A stretch of 64,000 nucleotides of DNA from Phlegmacium glaucopus (lineage: Eukaryota > Basidiomycota > Agaricomycetes > Agaricales > Cortinariaceae), in contig MU130026.1 in the NCBI GenBank assembly GCA_015039465.1, positions 124,001 through 188,000 of the forward strand. Reading direction: 5' to 3'. Below, in pieces: positions 34,301-45,333 of the stretch. The notes beneath the pieces were generated by a model that did no database searches, had not been told where the DNA came from, and saw nothing but the letters and a program-made list of their open reading frames with translations. Position 1 is the stretch's first letter. Every line of letters begins with the position of its first letter. Both the position numbers and the translations under genes were made by a program.

Positions 34301-36239
34301 CTACACACCGATATCCCTGGATTCGGTGAAGAATCGATCAAGCATCTTTTGATACTCATGATATACTCTTATGAATTTGACATCAGTGGTTCCAAGGTCG
34401 GTTGCCTCCACGTCCTTTTGGAAGTTTTTTATCAGCAAATTTGTCGAGGGTACTCGCAAACTTAAAATAATATCTGAACACACTTTCAAAATCCACATTA
34501 GACAAAGCATTGCAGTCAAAAATACGTCAACTGCTCCACTACTTGAGATTTTGCAGAATTCTTGCATCAATTCATCAATGTCCGTCATGATTGCGTCTTT
34601 GACTAGTTTTGGAGACTTGATGAAACGCGGTGGAAGATGAAATTTAACATAATCCCAAGTTGCGCTGTGTGGCAGCCGTGTGGAGTGGATCCTGTCGTAC
34701 TATTTGTGAATCTAATGAGTGGAGATGAATAAACCGCTTACCTCCAAGACCTTCCAATCCATTTAGTAATCAAGGCAAAGCTCCGTATAGTAGCCTGATT
34801 CTTATGTTCCTGTTCATTGACATGGAATGGGCCCGAGCGACTTGAATCCACCAAGTAATCGCGAAATGAGGCATGTATGAAGTAAACACTTCCCAACTTT
34901 CTGAAGTAAACAAAACCGACATCTAAGTCATAGTGCCATTCAGTCGAGTACTCCCCGTCGTCATCTCCCACAAATGAAATTAAGGACGACAGACCCCGTA
35001 GCACATGCTTCACTTCACCTTCCTCCATCTCGAAAATATCTTCAATCACCTTAGGTGTCAAAGTCCCAGCATCAAATGCCAAAATGATTCCAAGAACTTG
35101 GACAATGGTCGCTGTGCTTGGATAAACAGACAAGATTTGGGTGTACAATTGGTCAAGGTCTGAGAACGCCTTGGGATCAGGCATCAATACAAGCTCAAGC
35201 TGTTTCGTTGGATTACAGAAATCGGCACCAACAAATTTAAGGACAGTCGCTGCGTAGATGAACTGGCCGGACGACCGTTGGACAAGGAGATTGATAATGC
35301 CTTTAGCGGGCCACGGTTGTTTCATATGGGATAGAATATCGGCATGCTTGGCACAGATCTCAGCAAAGCCATCTCGCAGAAGCACCTGAATATCCTGTCT
35401 GGGATTGAATGTTTCGTCGAGGACGACTCGCTCGGTGATTGTGCACAGAGCTTCTTGATCGAAACTAGCGCGGATATGTGATTCAGGGCGACTCCCAATT
35501 AGAAATCTGAGTGGTAATTTGTGAGCGGTGATCGTTTCGCACAGGAGATGGAGAATGTGCTGTTGAGTCGCCTTGTCCTGGCATTCATCCAATCCATCTA
35601 TGATCACAAGATAGGATCGTTGTGGAAGAGGTGATAAAGATTGGAGCGCATCGACAATGAGAGTTTGTAGTTGTACTGCAATTGACTTTGTATGGACTGT
35701 CGGCTTTGCTTCCATGATACGGTTGATGTGATGACGTAGTCCAGGTATCTTCAGTGCGAGTTGATATGCGATTGTTGAGAACAGAAAATGGCCTTCATCG
35801 CTGCCATTCTTTCCTCTGGAAAAGAAAAAGCTACCTCCAAAATTCTCGTCGTGTCTGGATGAACTACACAGAAACTCTGCGATTGCCTGGAGGATCGCTG
35901 TCTTCCCGGCCCCAGCGGGCCCATAAAGCCAAAAGAATGGAAGCGCCGAACTTTCGTTATGGATCCGGTCCAAAATAATCTGTCGAACGGCCATGCGAGT
36001 ATCTGGATGACACTTTGGTGCTGGGTAGCGTTCAGCAGAGTCATGAATCGCTCCATGAGAAACAGCTTGGCTCAAGGCTTGAAGTCCTTGATTTGTTTGG
36101 TCATTGATAAGGATTGGACAAGAAGGATTGGAAATCGTGACTTACCAAATTCCCGATCATTAATATGAATGTCGCCCTTGGCTGAATTGAACATACCCCC
36201 TCGGATGATAATATTTCTCGCCTTTTTAAATAGAGACAT
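34301..36239 (-). CDS. NACHT-domain NLR-like protein
   Basis: Three exons (36239-36146, 36086-34742, 34691-34301) give 609 residues with exact phase. The N-terminus is a short basic exon with the RGGMFNSAKGDIHIND signature, then GLQALSQAVSHGAIHDSAER, which leads into NACHT in many basidiomycete proteins. Walker A is GPAGAGKTA (about residue 80) and Walker B is YLVIIDGLDEC (about residue 165). RFLIGSRPE follows as a sensor block, and FIHASFRDYL ends the winged-helix part. The C-terminus is helical, with no WD40, TPR or ankyrin repeats. NACHT proteins are NTP-driven switches of innate-type responses. The third exon joins only through the acceptor at 34692 (phase 2). A relic of the same first exon lies upstream at 36380-36458. 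Confidence 0.9.
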
Positions 36240-36379
36240 CTAAGGTGAGGTGGTAGGATGAGAACTCTATACTCATGTTCTAATAGTTCTGCCATGGGTA
36301 TTAATTATAGCGGGTTACAGCCACAAACCTGTGTACAGGTTGCAGAGCTTCAAAGAAAGTTGTGTAGGGCATGTAGGGG

Positions 36380-36458
36380 TACCAGATTCCTGATCGTTAA
36401 TATGGATGTCGCCATTCGCTGAATTGAATACACCCCCTTGGATGACAATAGTGGCTCC
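36380..36458 (-). pseudogene. Orphan first exon of a second NACHT gene
   Basis: A minus-strand stretch reads ATIVIQGGVFNSANGDIHIN followed by DQESG, the same signature as the first exon of the NACHT gene 140 bases downstream (RGGMFNSAKGDIHIND). No NACHT body follows. It is best read as the remnant of a tandem duplicate whose remainder was lost, or an unused alternative first exon. Confidence 0.6.
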
Positions 36459-36871
36459 GAGTCAATCTATGGTATAATTATATAAATAAGCATAGCGCTA
36501 GCAGGGTACAGCCACAAACGTCCACCCCACATTATTCCGGCCACAGGTTGCTCGTATTTACTAATCATTCTATCTCTAAGGTGCCATCGTGTACAAGGAA
36601 CAGCGTGTCAATTGATCTGAGTATGATTACCATACTCAACGGGTTAAAAATCATCATTTCAAATTGAGCTACCCATCCTCTTCGGAATTCAAAATCAAAT
36701 TATGGTCACTAAAGAATTAGCAACATAGATACGATACCAACAAAGCCAGTACGAATACGTCGACAAGAAAAAGCAAGTGTCAAAAAAACTAAAAAGCACC
36801 GACAGCAGATCTTCGAATGTAAGTATCGAGCAGCTAGAAAGCCATTGAAGATCAGTGAGCTATCCTGTTTA
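36459..36871. other. Intergenic, nothing recognised
   Basis: Short, A/T-rich and without a credible frame. It holds the 3' flank of the SH3/RA gene. Confidence 0.4.
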
Positions 36872-39800
36872 TCAAGAGGTAAAACGCACTTTATCCATTT
36901 CCTCAAGTTGTTTGAATCCACTCGCGTAAATCTCCCGAACCAGTGGGTGCAAGGAATCCAAATCCAGGGGAGCTCCAAACAACAATTCATCAACAGGGTC
37001 TAAAGGTACAGTCGGTTGTTTGGGCCTCAAACCCTTGTATTCAATTATAGCCATCATGTGTGCATGTCCAAAGTCGTCCTTAGGTATCACGGGCCATCTT
37101 TGCTGGCTCCTTGGGGTAACCATGCGAGCATTGTCCTTAACCCTCTCCTCCTCAACACGGTGCAGGTTAGGTTGAGAGTGAACCGGAGTGTTGCGGCCTG
37201 AGTTGTCGGATATGACAGAGGTAACGGATAGGTTACGACGGCTGCTAGGAACTGGCACCGACCTGGTGTTACCCGTTGGCGTCGTCGTCCCAGGGCGTGA
37301 GCTTCGATCATCACTAGTCAACCCCTTCGTGCTTGGTAAAGGACGAATATAAACTGCAGGCGCAGGAGCCGCCTCAACCTGGACATTTCCACTTGGCATC
37401 CTCGATGTGAGGGCGGCCGATCCTGGTGTGATTGATCGCGAATGTACTTCTGCATCATTTGTAGAGTATTCGGAAGGCGAAAGAGATCGGAAGGAAAGTT
37501 GATGACTATCTGCACTCGACACAGATAATAAATCCTTCTCCTTGCCTTTACCCTTCCTGATTTTGTGAAGGAAACGGTCAAGTTTCTCGCTAATGCCATC
37601 TTTATTTCGATTGAACACTCCTTCAAGCAAATCATGCTTATTCGTGGTATTCAGATCGCGCCACTCTTGTTCAACGACATCGCTGATATCGTAGCTTTCG
37701 CCATCAGGCTCGACGTACGAATATCGCATTCTATCCCCGACATTGTAGCGAGAGCTGCGAAGCATAGAATTGCCTGGCAGAAGGACATCCATCCCACGAA
37801 CCGAATTATATTGGGCTGACACAATGGCGCGTTGAGTTGCCCTAGTAGCAGCACGTTGCGCAGCTATGATCTCTTGACGAGAAGGTTGCTTCAACTTGCC
37901 TTCGTCGATGGGAGCCTGTGCATCAGAATTGTAACTGGATGTTGATTCACGATGCATGTGCAGGTGCTGTAGCGCAATTTCATCGAGTGGGGCAGAAGAA
38001 CGACGGCGAGAGGTGGAATTACGATAGGCAGTCGCACGACGAAGGACAAACACGGGATCATCCGGTCGAACGTCGTCAATCGATCCCAAGAGTTGGCCAG
38101 CGTCGAGAGAACGGCGTTTGTTAATGGAAGCTTGCCGGTCTGGAGTTCTATACTGAGGTGGGCGTGGGAAGGCGTCGATAATTTTGCTCGAAGGCGATAA
38201 CTCTCGTTCTAGCGGATAAATAAGCTTTAGGTTAGATCGTGATACCTAAATTCATCAAAAAGAACAGACCTTGTCCATCAACACTAATCATCAACCCATA
38301 CCTAACGCGAGAGACGCTACGTCTCTTTGTCATTTTATCCTCCACTTCGTCCCCACCATCAATTACTCCATCTTGTATACCAAATCTTTCCAGCCCAAGT
38401 TCTGTAACTTCCGCAACGGTAACGTTCTTGGGATACATGAAAACCTTGCGTCTCAAATTGGGCGAAACCACCACCGGTGCCGAAGGATCTGGCAGAGCAT
38501 TTTTATATACAATGGCTTCGGTCGTAGGATGGAATTGCATGTCTTCTGGAAGATCTTCTGCATAAATGACAAGTTGCAGTGGAAATCTGATCGAAGGCGA
38601 GGTAAATCGCTCGGGTGTCACATTGGGACCCTGAGGAGATATCGAAGGATATTGCTGAGGTCTGGATGCCTGAATCTCTAAAGAATCATCAAGGGATGCA
38701 GCGATTAACGTGTCATCGCCTTCATGGCCGTTCATACTGTCGTCAGGATTACCATCACCTCTCCGATTGAGATAGAATTTGACCGCAGAGTCATCAGTGA
38801 AATCGTTCATCGATAACTTCTTTATCGCAGGGAGCATGGAAAGGTTGCTCGAGACAGAACTTATACTCCCGACACTACTTCTTTTCACCTTCGGTAGTTC
38901 TGTGGCCTCGACGACCAAGTTGTCAAAAACCACAAGAGGATGTTCCTTGGGATCTAAGACGGCGAAAGCTCCACCTTCAACCTGTTTGATAGTCAAGTAA
39001 TAGTCGCTCTCGACCTCCGCCGAAGGAAGTCTGAACCTCTGAATAGCCTGACGGACCAAGTCAGAGGCAGTTGTAGACGGATTCAATAAAACCGTCTTGA
39101 AGGTTGCCTCCGTCTGCAAATTTCTTCCAGCAAAGACCCGAATGACACTGAGGTTTTGGGCTTCGCTGGATTGAGGGCTAGTAAGAATCAAAGATCCTGG
39201 ACGAGGTCGCGAGGCGGGTGGACCCAAAGCAGAGCTTGATGGGGGAGAGCTGAGCATAACAGCCGACACTGATTGTAAGCCATACGACGGTTGTGTTTCA
39301 GGCGGTGAAGAAGGCGAACGGTTGAGATACTGCTGATACAAAGCCTGCTGTTGTTGATCCCGCTGGCGGAGTTGGCTGGCATGTTGCGAAACTTGTGGAG
39401 TGGTCGACCTTTCAGGTGTGGATGGCGCAAGCTGGTCTACTTGCTGTGTAGCGGCGCGATTCTCAGGGGGAGGAGGGCTTCTTGAACCAAGTGCTTGCTG
39501 TTGCTGCTGGGCCACTGTGGTGGTTGGGGAAGTAGTACCATCCGAAGGCGGGGGCCGTGGGCCGGATTTGCCCGAATCCTCCGAGTCGCGAGCAGTGTAC
39601 TCACTCTCCACCGACGTAATGGAGGCAGATCCAGCGCCCTTCGCTTCTTTCGACCCTTTCTCTTTCCTACGTCCAAACAGCCCACCGAACATAGAACCCT
39701 TCTTCTTCTTATCCTTGCCCTCATCATCGGTAGTTTCTTTCGAGTCTTTAGACGGTACTTTTCGCAGTTTCGCAGTCGTTGGCTTGTTATACATAGTCGA

Positions 39801-41149
39801 ACTTACGGGGGCAGCCATTTTCTCTTTTCCTTTAGCCTTCTTCAGAGACTCGTCGGGGGGCTCGTCATCACGCATCCGTTTCGTCCTTTCATCGTCTTGT
39901 TGTTTCTCGATAACGATTCTGGGTGGGTATGGCTGTTGACCAACTACCGGTCGTTCGTCGTATTCGCGAGCGATGGACGGTGTGACAGTCACCTTGAGTG
40001 TTTCGGTAGCTTCAGCGGGATCGGCCCGCCTTGGGCTGGAAGACTCTTCGGATAGTACCTCGCGAGAGCTAGAGGTAGGGAGAGCCTGGCGCTGCTGTTG
40101 CTGCAAAACTTGTTGTTGTGCCTGAATTGCTAGCTGGGTAGCTTGTTCTGGTGAAATTACCTGCTCTAGTGCAATTGCTTGTTGCTGTGGTTGCCTTTCT
40201 TGAGCAGCTAGTTCTTTCTGTTGCAGTTGCAGTTGCAGTTGTTGTTGTTGTTGGACACGGAGGTTCTGTTGTTCCTTGAGTTCACGTAGTGAACCAGGCT
40301 GCAGGGCATCAGGAATAGGTGTGGCGGAGACATCTTCGTCCCATTGCATACCATCATCTTCCTCCATACTCTGCATGTACATCTGCTCTGCTGCAAGTTC
40401 GAGATCTTCGTCTTCGAATCCATGCACATCCCATTCATCGTCTTCTTCTTCTATTTCACCCTCACGAAGAGGGGGGATATAACGATATTGAGAGCGAATG
40501 GAGGTAAAATGAACGTTACGAGTTTGATTCTCACGACTCCCTGTCGTGTTCGGAGGATGAGGGGAAGGAGTTTGATGGCCCGTCCGAGAAGTCGTATTCC
40601 CGCGAGGTGTATTCGGGTTGTCCTGTTCCTCTTGGGTAGGTAACGCAAGCTTGGGATAGTTTAATGACGAAGTATGAAGACGGTGAATGCTATAATGCTT
40701 ACATCAATGTTACGATGTTTGTTAAGTCGTGCTAGACGCTCGAAAGGCGTTTCGATGTTTTCAGCAGGTATGTACCCGACTTCCTGGGTTTTAAGGACAC
40801 GAACAAGCCACCAGTAGCTATTCGTATCATCCATAAGGTATAAACTATCGCCTTTAACGACGTTGGCCTGACCCTCTACTGTTGCAGCGAAGCTATGGAA
40901 GGCGTACACCATGTCAAAGTCGATAGATTCATTGGGTATGGACAGAGTAGACGACATGTCGTCCTCTTCAATATAGTCTTCGCCATCCTCTGCTTCTGAA
41001 TCGTCTTCAAGAACCGAATGCTCGTCGTCGGTGCCATAGTTCATGGTAGCTTCGACGTGTGCTTGTATGTTTTGGTGGTCATCAGAGTGGATCTGGTCAC
41101 GGAGGTCGAAAGTGTCCAGGGGCTGAGGCCTTCTCTGGTCTGCTTGCAT
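36872..41149 (-). CDS. SH3 and Ras-association domain polarity protein (Bud14/Tea4-like)
   Basis: Three exons (41149-40703, 40649-38270, 38208-36872) give 1387 residues with exact phase. An acidic N-terminus is followed by an SH3 domain near residues 80-145: VYAFHSFAATVEGQANVVKG, then SYWWLVRV and GYIPAENIETPFERLARLNK. That last block closely resembles the one after SH3 in Bud14/Tea4-type proteins. Then come a glutamine-rich tract (about 250-340), disordered K/S/P-rich sequence, and a Ras-association-like domain (about 600-690: LSVIRVFAGRNLQTEATFKT, then DYYLTIKQVEGGAFAVLD). The C-terminal 440 residues are largely disordered, with a conserved end (DSLHPLVREIYASGFKQLEE). Such proteins act at growth sites, linking polarity, actin and phosphatase control. 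The exact orthology is uncertain. Confidence 0.88.
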
Positions 41150-41831
41150 AGTACACAATCAACCCCAAAGAGGCTGTGGTATAGCCTCCGAATATGCCAG
41201 TTCCAAGTCTGAGAGGCCTTTGAGGACGTTGCAAGCAGCGGACTGGTTGTTGGCTGGTTACCGGGTTAGATAAGTCATAACTTTCAAAGAATTATCTAAT
41301 TATTTTATAATTATTATTACAAATTAATATTGATTAGCAAAGTGAAGAACCATTAAGTTGTCCAATATTTAAAAACCATTTTATATCGTTCTATTTAACC
41401 TATTTAATTCACTGCAGGACAGAAGTTAAAAACAGACTGTAATCTTGACTGTTACAATTGAGGTTCGTGTGCTTTTTCATAATTTTTCTGTATATCTGAG
41501 TTGGAAGATTCGCTCTTGTAAGTTGTATGCCGGCGACCCGAAGACAGTCAGTCACATCTAACTTTTAGTAAGTCACACGAGGCACGGTCAAGCGATACGA
41601 TTCGTACGAACGGGGCAAGTAATTTGAGGATCCAGGCGTATATTCAGATAATCGTAGAGGAATTTGAATGAGGTAGAGCTATTTCCCACCTGACGAAACA
41701 AAGGCTATTGCTCCCCACGGCATTCCGCTGCTTTCGTGAAATTTAGCGGGAGGAAAGAGCGACTAAATCTATGAATTGCGGTGAATTAATAATGATATAT
41801 AAAAGATGATAGTACAGAGCAGCAGCAGAAT
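41150..41831. other. Intergenic region between convergent/upstream ends, nothing recognised
   Basis: About 680 bases holding the promoter of the SH3/RA gene on the left and the 3' flank of the cis-prenyltransferase gene on the right. No credible coding frame. Confidence 0.45.
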
Positions 41832-42968
41832 TTAAACAGTTACTCGACTGTTCCATACTTTTCGCTGATAGTCCAAGATGATAGGAACGAAGTCAAAGAG
41901 ACCAAATTCCGGCCAGAAAGTAGGTGTAAACTGCAACTGTGTTTCTTCGCAGCACTTGTGATGAAAAGGAAACCGATGAGTTGTTAGAAAATGGGCAGTA
42001 TTTAGATTACCCCTACCTGCCACAGAAGAAAGTCGCTTAGACGGTGTACGCCACTTGTTCGAACGAAAACGTCTAGGGGTGGACTTCCTCCCAGCGATGT
42101 CATAAGGTGATTGTCAATGTCCTTCTCCGTGATGGGTCTTGCAATGAGAATGAAGTTGGGTTCCTTAATGTCAGAGAAGAGGAGTTATAGCGTACCGTTC
42201 ATTACAACCGTTTGCTATGGAGTCTCTAACGCAAGCTTGAACAGCGGTTGTTATCTCATCGCGCGATGTGTAGGGCATGCAGAGGTTAAAAATGGACCTT
42301 TGATACAGCAAATTATGAGAAAATAGAGCAGCAGTTCCAATGTACAGACTTACCGATTATTGTGTCGTGTCATTTTCTCTGCTTTCCGTATTGCCCTCTG
42401 CACAGATTGAGGTAGGAGTTCGATCTTGCCAACGACATTCAATCGAACACCATGCTCGTCCAGGAGATCTCTATGACCATATAAGAGACAGAATAGGGAA
42501 GATGCAACGAGCAACTTCACCCATGTTGACATAGTTCAAGGAGTTTTTCTTCTGCTAACTTCATGAGAGCGGCGACTTCTTCTTCTGGCCGTTTGAAGTT
42601 CTCAATGGAGAACGCGTAAGCGGAGACACATCGTATGTTTAATCTCAGGCAAACTTCTAACACCTGAGCAACTATAATCGATTCAATAACAAATCAGATT
42701 GGTTCAAGCAACTCACGCGTCTCAAGGCAATAAAACCATCACTGTGACCTTGTTGGATTTCTTTATGGTTCTTTCGGGCATAGCGCCTGTTACCGTCCAT
42801 GATAAAAGCAACGTGCTTAGGTATGGGTCCCGCCGCTAGAATTCTGAGTATAAGATTTTGAGCTTTACTAGCAAGCGTGTTTTGTAGCCATTGCCAGCCA
42901 CGTAGAAGCAACATGGGAGAGGGAATGAAGTGGCGAAGGAATGAATGACTAGCGAATCGAGTCTTCAA
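41832..42968 (-). CDS. RER2: Dehydrodolichyl diphosphate synthase (cis-prenyltransferase, Rer2-type)
   Basis: Six exons (42968-42717, 42663-42521, 42470-42354, 42297-42196, 42137-42017, 41954-41832) give 285 residues with exact phase. The catalytic-loop motif is [14 protein letters not shown], where the D binds magnesium. [17 protein letters not shown] follows, then [11 protein letters not shown], and [16 protein letters not shown], the diphosphate-binding signature. [18 protein letters not shown] ends it. The N-terminus (about 50 residues) is hydrophobic and basic, suiting attachment to the ER membrane. The enzyme adds isoprene units to make dolichol precursors for protein glycosylation. The length is typical of the family. 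All recognised motifs are intact. Confidence 0.95.
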
Positions 42969-43261
42969 TCGACGATAGGACTCCGGAGCGCCACGTTGTG
43001 AAAGAACATCACGTGACTGACTTAGCCTTAAGCCTATACTACTACAAGAGTCGGCTATAAACTTCTCGAAATCAGTTGGCAGTTATACATTGATTCGGTC
43101 TCCCCAAACCGCTCAGCTTTCACGGGTTTACGCACCATTGGAATTGTTTTTTTTTGATATCAGAGAAGTTATCCTGACGGGGTGAATGATCAGATGAATC
43201 ATGAATCACCAGCGCTTAAAAGTTACATTGAAAACAGGTCTTATTATTTTGATAGTGGATT

Positions 43262-43740
43262 GATCATGTCGTTCGAGTACTAGGTCAGGTGAGTTCGCTT
43301 CCTCTCGGTGACGGTCACTTCTAATTCTGATTGCTTTCCCTTCCAAAAATCCAGGAAATACGCTGCAAGGTGCTTTTACCTTGAGAACTTTGCAGACGCT
43401 GAGGCTGAAAGATCATCATTAAGAACTAACACCTACCTCATAGGCTCACAGCGGCCATACATCCTGATTGACTCTGCGGAGGATAGATTCTAATGCTCCC
43501 GTCCTCACTTCGGCTCTTCAAGGTGGTTCCGCTGTCATTAGTAACACATCAGCAGTGATATTATCATCTCGCACTGTCACCATGACCACGTTGGAGGGCT
43601 ACCTTCTGTCTTATCTCTCCTCCAGAATTTATGGGTTGGACGTAACCGCGGCAGAGAAGCAGAATACCAAGGCCCAAAGCCACATAAATATCCTTGTGAT
43701 GAAATGAAGGCAGGAGAGCACCACCATGATGACTCTCACA
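43262..43740 (+). pseudogene. Metallo-beta-lactamase relic (LACTB2-like endoribonuclease)
   Basis: The pieces VVRVLGQ, NP-GNTLQG, TNTYLIGSQRPYILID, SNAPVLTSAL and SHCHHDHVGGLPSVL appear in the LACTB2 order, in differing frames. The zinc-binding HxHxDH motif reads HCHHDH (43572-43589). The start codon, the downstream metal ligands and the C-terminal half are missing, and the phase between LQG and TNTYLIG is off by one. Both possible intron joins were tried without success. It looks like a truncated duplicate. It diverges from the RER2 gene. Confidence 0.65.
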
Positions 43741-43865
43741 GCGTACCTTCCAAACATTAAGAAAACAATGGATAAGGCGTTGTATACAGCCGCTCTTGAA
43801 GGCTCGGTTTTCCACATGATGGGCAGACGTTCGTAGGTCCAAGGAATGACTTTGTTGAAGGTTCT

Positions 43866-44312
43866 TCATACGCCTGGCCAGGCCTGGTCATACAGTTGAT
43901 TCCATCTGCCTATATTTGCCACTTGATCGAGCGCTGTATACTGTCGATGCGGTATTGGGTCATGGAACGGCTGTGTTTGAGGATCTGGCAGCGTATATGG
44001 CGAGTTTGAGTAAGATGTTGCAGTACAAAGGTTCTGCCTCGGCGTTGCCTTCCGCTTTATCGTTGTCATCTCATTTTTAGGAGAACCAGGGTGAAACTGG
44101 GGTGAACTCGGAATATGATATTCTCCATCCGGGACATGGAGCGGCTCCGAGTCATTGGAGCCGTTTTCAAATTGATGAACGGTCAAGAGATAATCACTAC
44201 CAATATAAAGCATCAGTTGGAGGGAGAAGCGCAGATCGTGGAAGTGTTGCAGTTGCCCGTCCTGTTGAACTCCAATTGGAGACGCAGGATACGGATAGAT
44301 GACAGTGGACAA
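43866..44312 (-). other. Open frame of 148 codons without a clear start, unrecognised
   Basis: A minus-strand frame stays open from 44312 to 43866. Its first codon is TTG and the first ATG lies inside, so it would need an upstream exon. It is rich in P, H, S and Q (for example HIPSSPQFHPGSPKNE) and resembles nothing I know. It could be the 3' exon of a small gene, or chance. Confidence 0.25.
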
Positions 44313-44653
44313 TATGGAAGCTAGTCCGGAATATTTACAAATCCTATCCGGAGAATCTGTGGCTACCTGCTACCCGAAGCGTTCATTTTCATTTGAAAAA
44401 ATTGGAAGGCGAGGAACTTGTTAGGTGTCTTTAAGGGAAAGGGGAGGACACGGTGTGGGAGTTGGTTGCGATCCCACCAAGTTCAACAACTATATCCGAC
44501 CTTGGATTTAATTTTGCTAGCTGGTGATAGTAGTATGGGGCATCTAACGCTAGTAGTATAAGGGTAAAGCAGAGTCTCGGAATACATTAAATAAAGTATG
44601 TTTACGAATGACTGTCTTGGAGATACGTAGTTGATATATTCCTTCAATGCCCG

Positions 44654-45250
44654 TTATATCCATTTATGCAACGCTATGAGGAAATATACTAGACAAAACA
44701 AAACGGCGGATGAAAATAACACGATGTGGTGCATGGGGATCGATATATGTAATATGGAAGTACTAGGAAGCACGAGACCAGAATTTGGTGAGGGGGGTGA
44801 CGGTTGCTCAGAGTTGCGAATGCCGAAGAAAAGTGAACGAGTCGGGGGACCGTCACTCGTGCTACGCCTGGTATTTGGGATCGATATATCCGATGGGACG
44901 AGTGGACCACTGAATGCTTCGTCAGGTTGTGGGTATGGGCGTTCATCGACATCGTTACTCGCATGGTCAATAACTGTAGTACGTCGATCTGATCACTTAG
45001 TAAGATGCAATTGATGCGCAAGAGCAGAGACTCAACTATTATAGTTATCACAGTTTCGCCTCTGGAACTTGTGATTATTGAATGAGTTCGTATAGTAATT
45101 TTGGATGTAGTATATCTTCTGGGCTCGACGATTGTCCTCACCACGGTCCATTTCTTGTAGGTCATTGTTCGGAGAATCCGCACTAGTAGTCCGGTCGGCA
45201 GGTACCTCCTCGATGATATTTGCTTTCACTGAAGTGTTTGAGTTGGCCAT
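44654..45250 (-). CDS. Small probable tail-anchored membrane protein
   Basis: Two exons (45250-45052 and 44988-44654) give 177 residues, with exact phase through a 63-base GT-AG intron. The N-terminus is polar and acidic, the middle is S/P-rich (PPTRSLFFGIRNSEQ, SPPSPNSGLVLPST), and the last 25 residues form one hydrophobic segment (HIVLFSSAVLFCLVYFLIAL) ending HKWI. No signal peptide is seen. That layout predicts a tail-anchored protein with its body in the cytosol. A TATA box lies 75-83 bases upstream. The family is unknown. Support comes from the matched splice phase, the promoter and the membrane tail; expression is untested. Confidence 0.55.
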
Positions 45251-45324
45251 ATGTATATCAGTGGCGGCGTAGAGTTGCGGTGTAGATGCAGATGAGGGAT
45301 TGAACGATTGAAAGGTATGGAAAG

Positions 45325-45333
45325 ATTTATATA
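45325..45333 (-). promoter_or_regulatory. TATA box of the tail-anchored protein gene
   Basis: TATATAAAT on the minus strand, 75-83 bases before the ATG at 45250, a typical distance for a TATA promoter with a short leader. A few pyrimidine-rich bases follow. Confidence 0.5.

Noticed and set aside
39400..40055. Plus-strand frames of 179 and 186 codons
   Set aside because: They lie antisense to the SH3/RA gene, whose three exons splice in exact phase and carry known domains.
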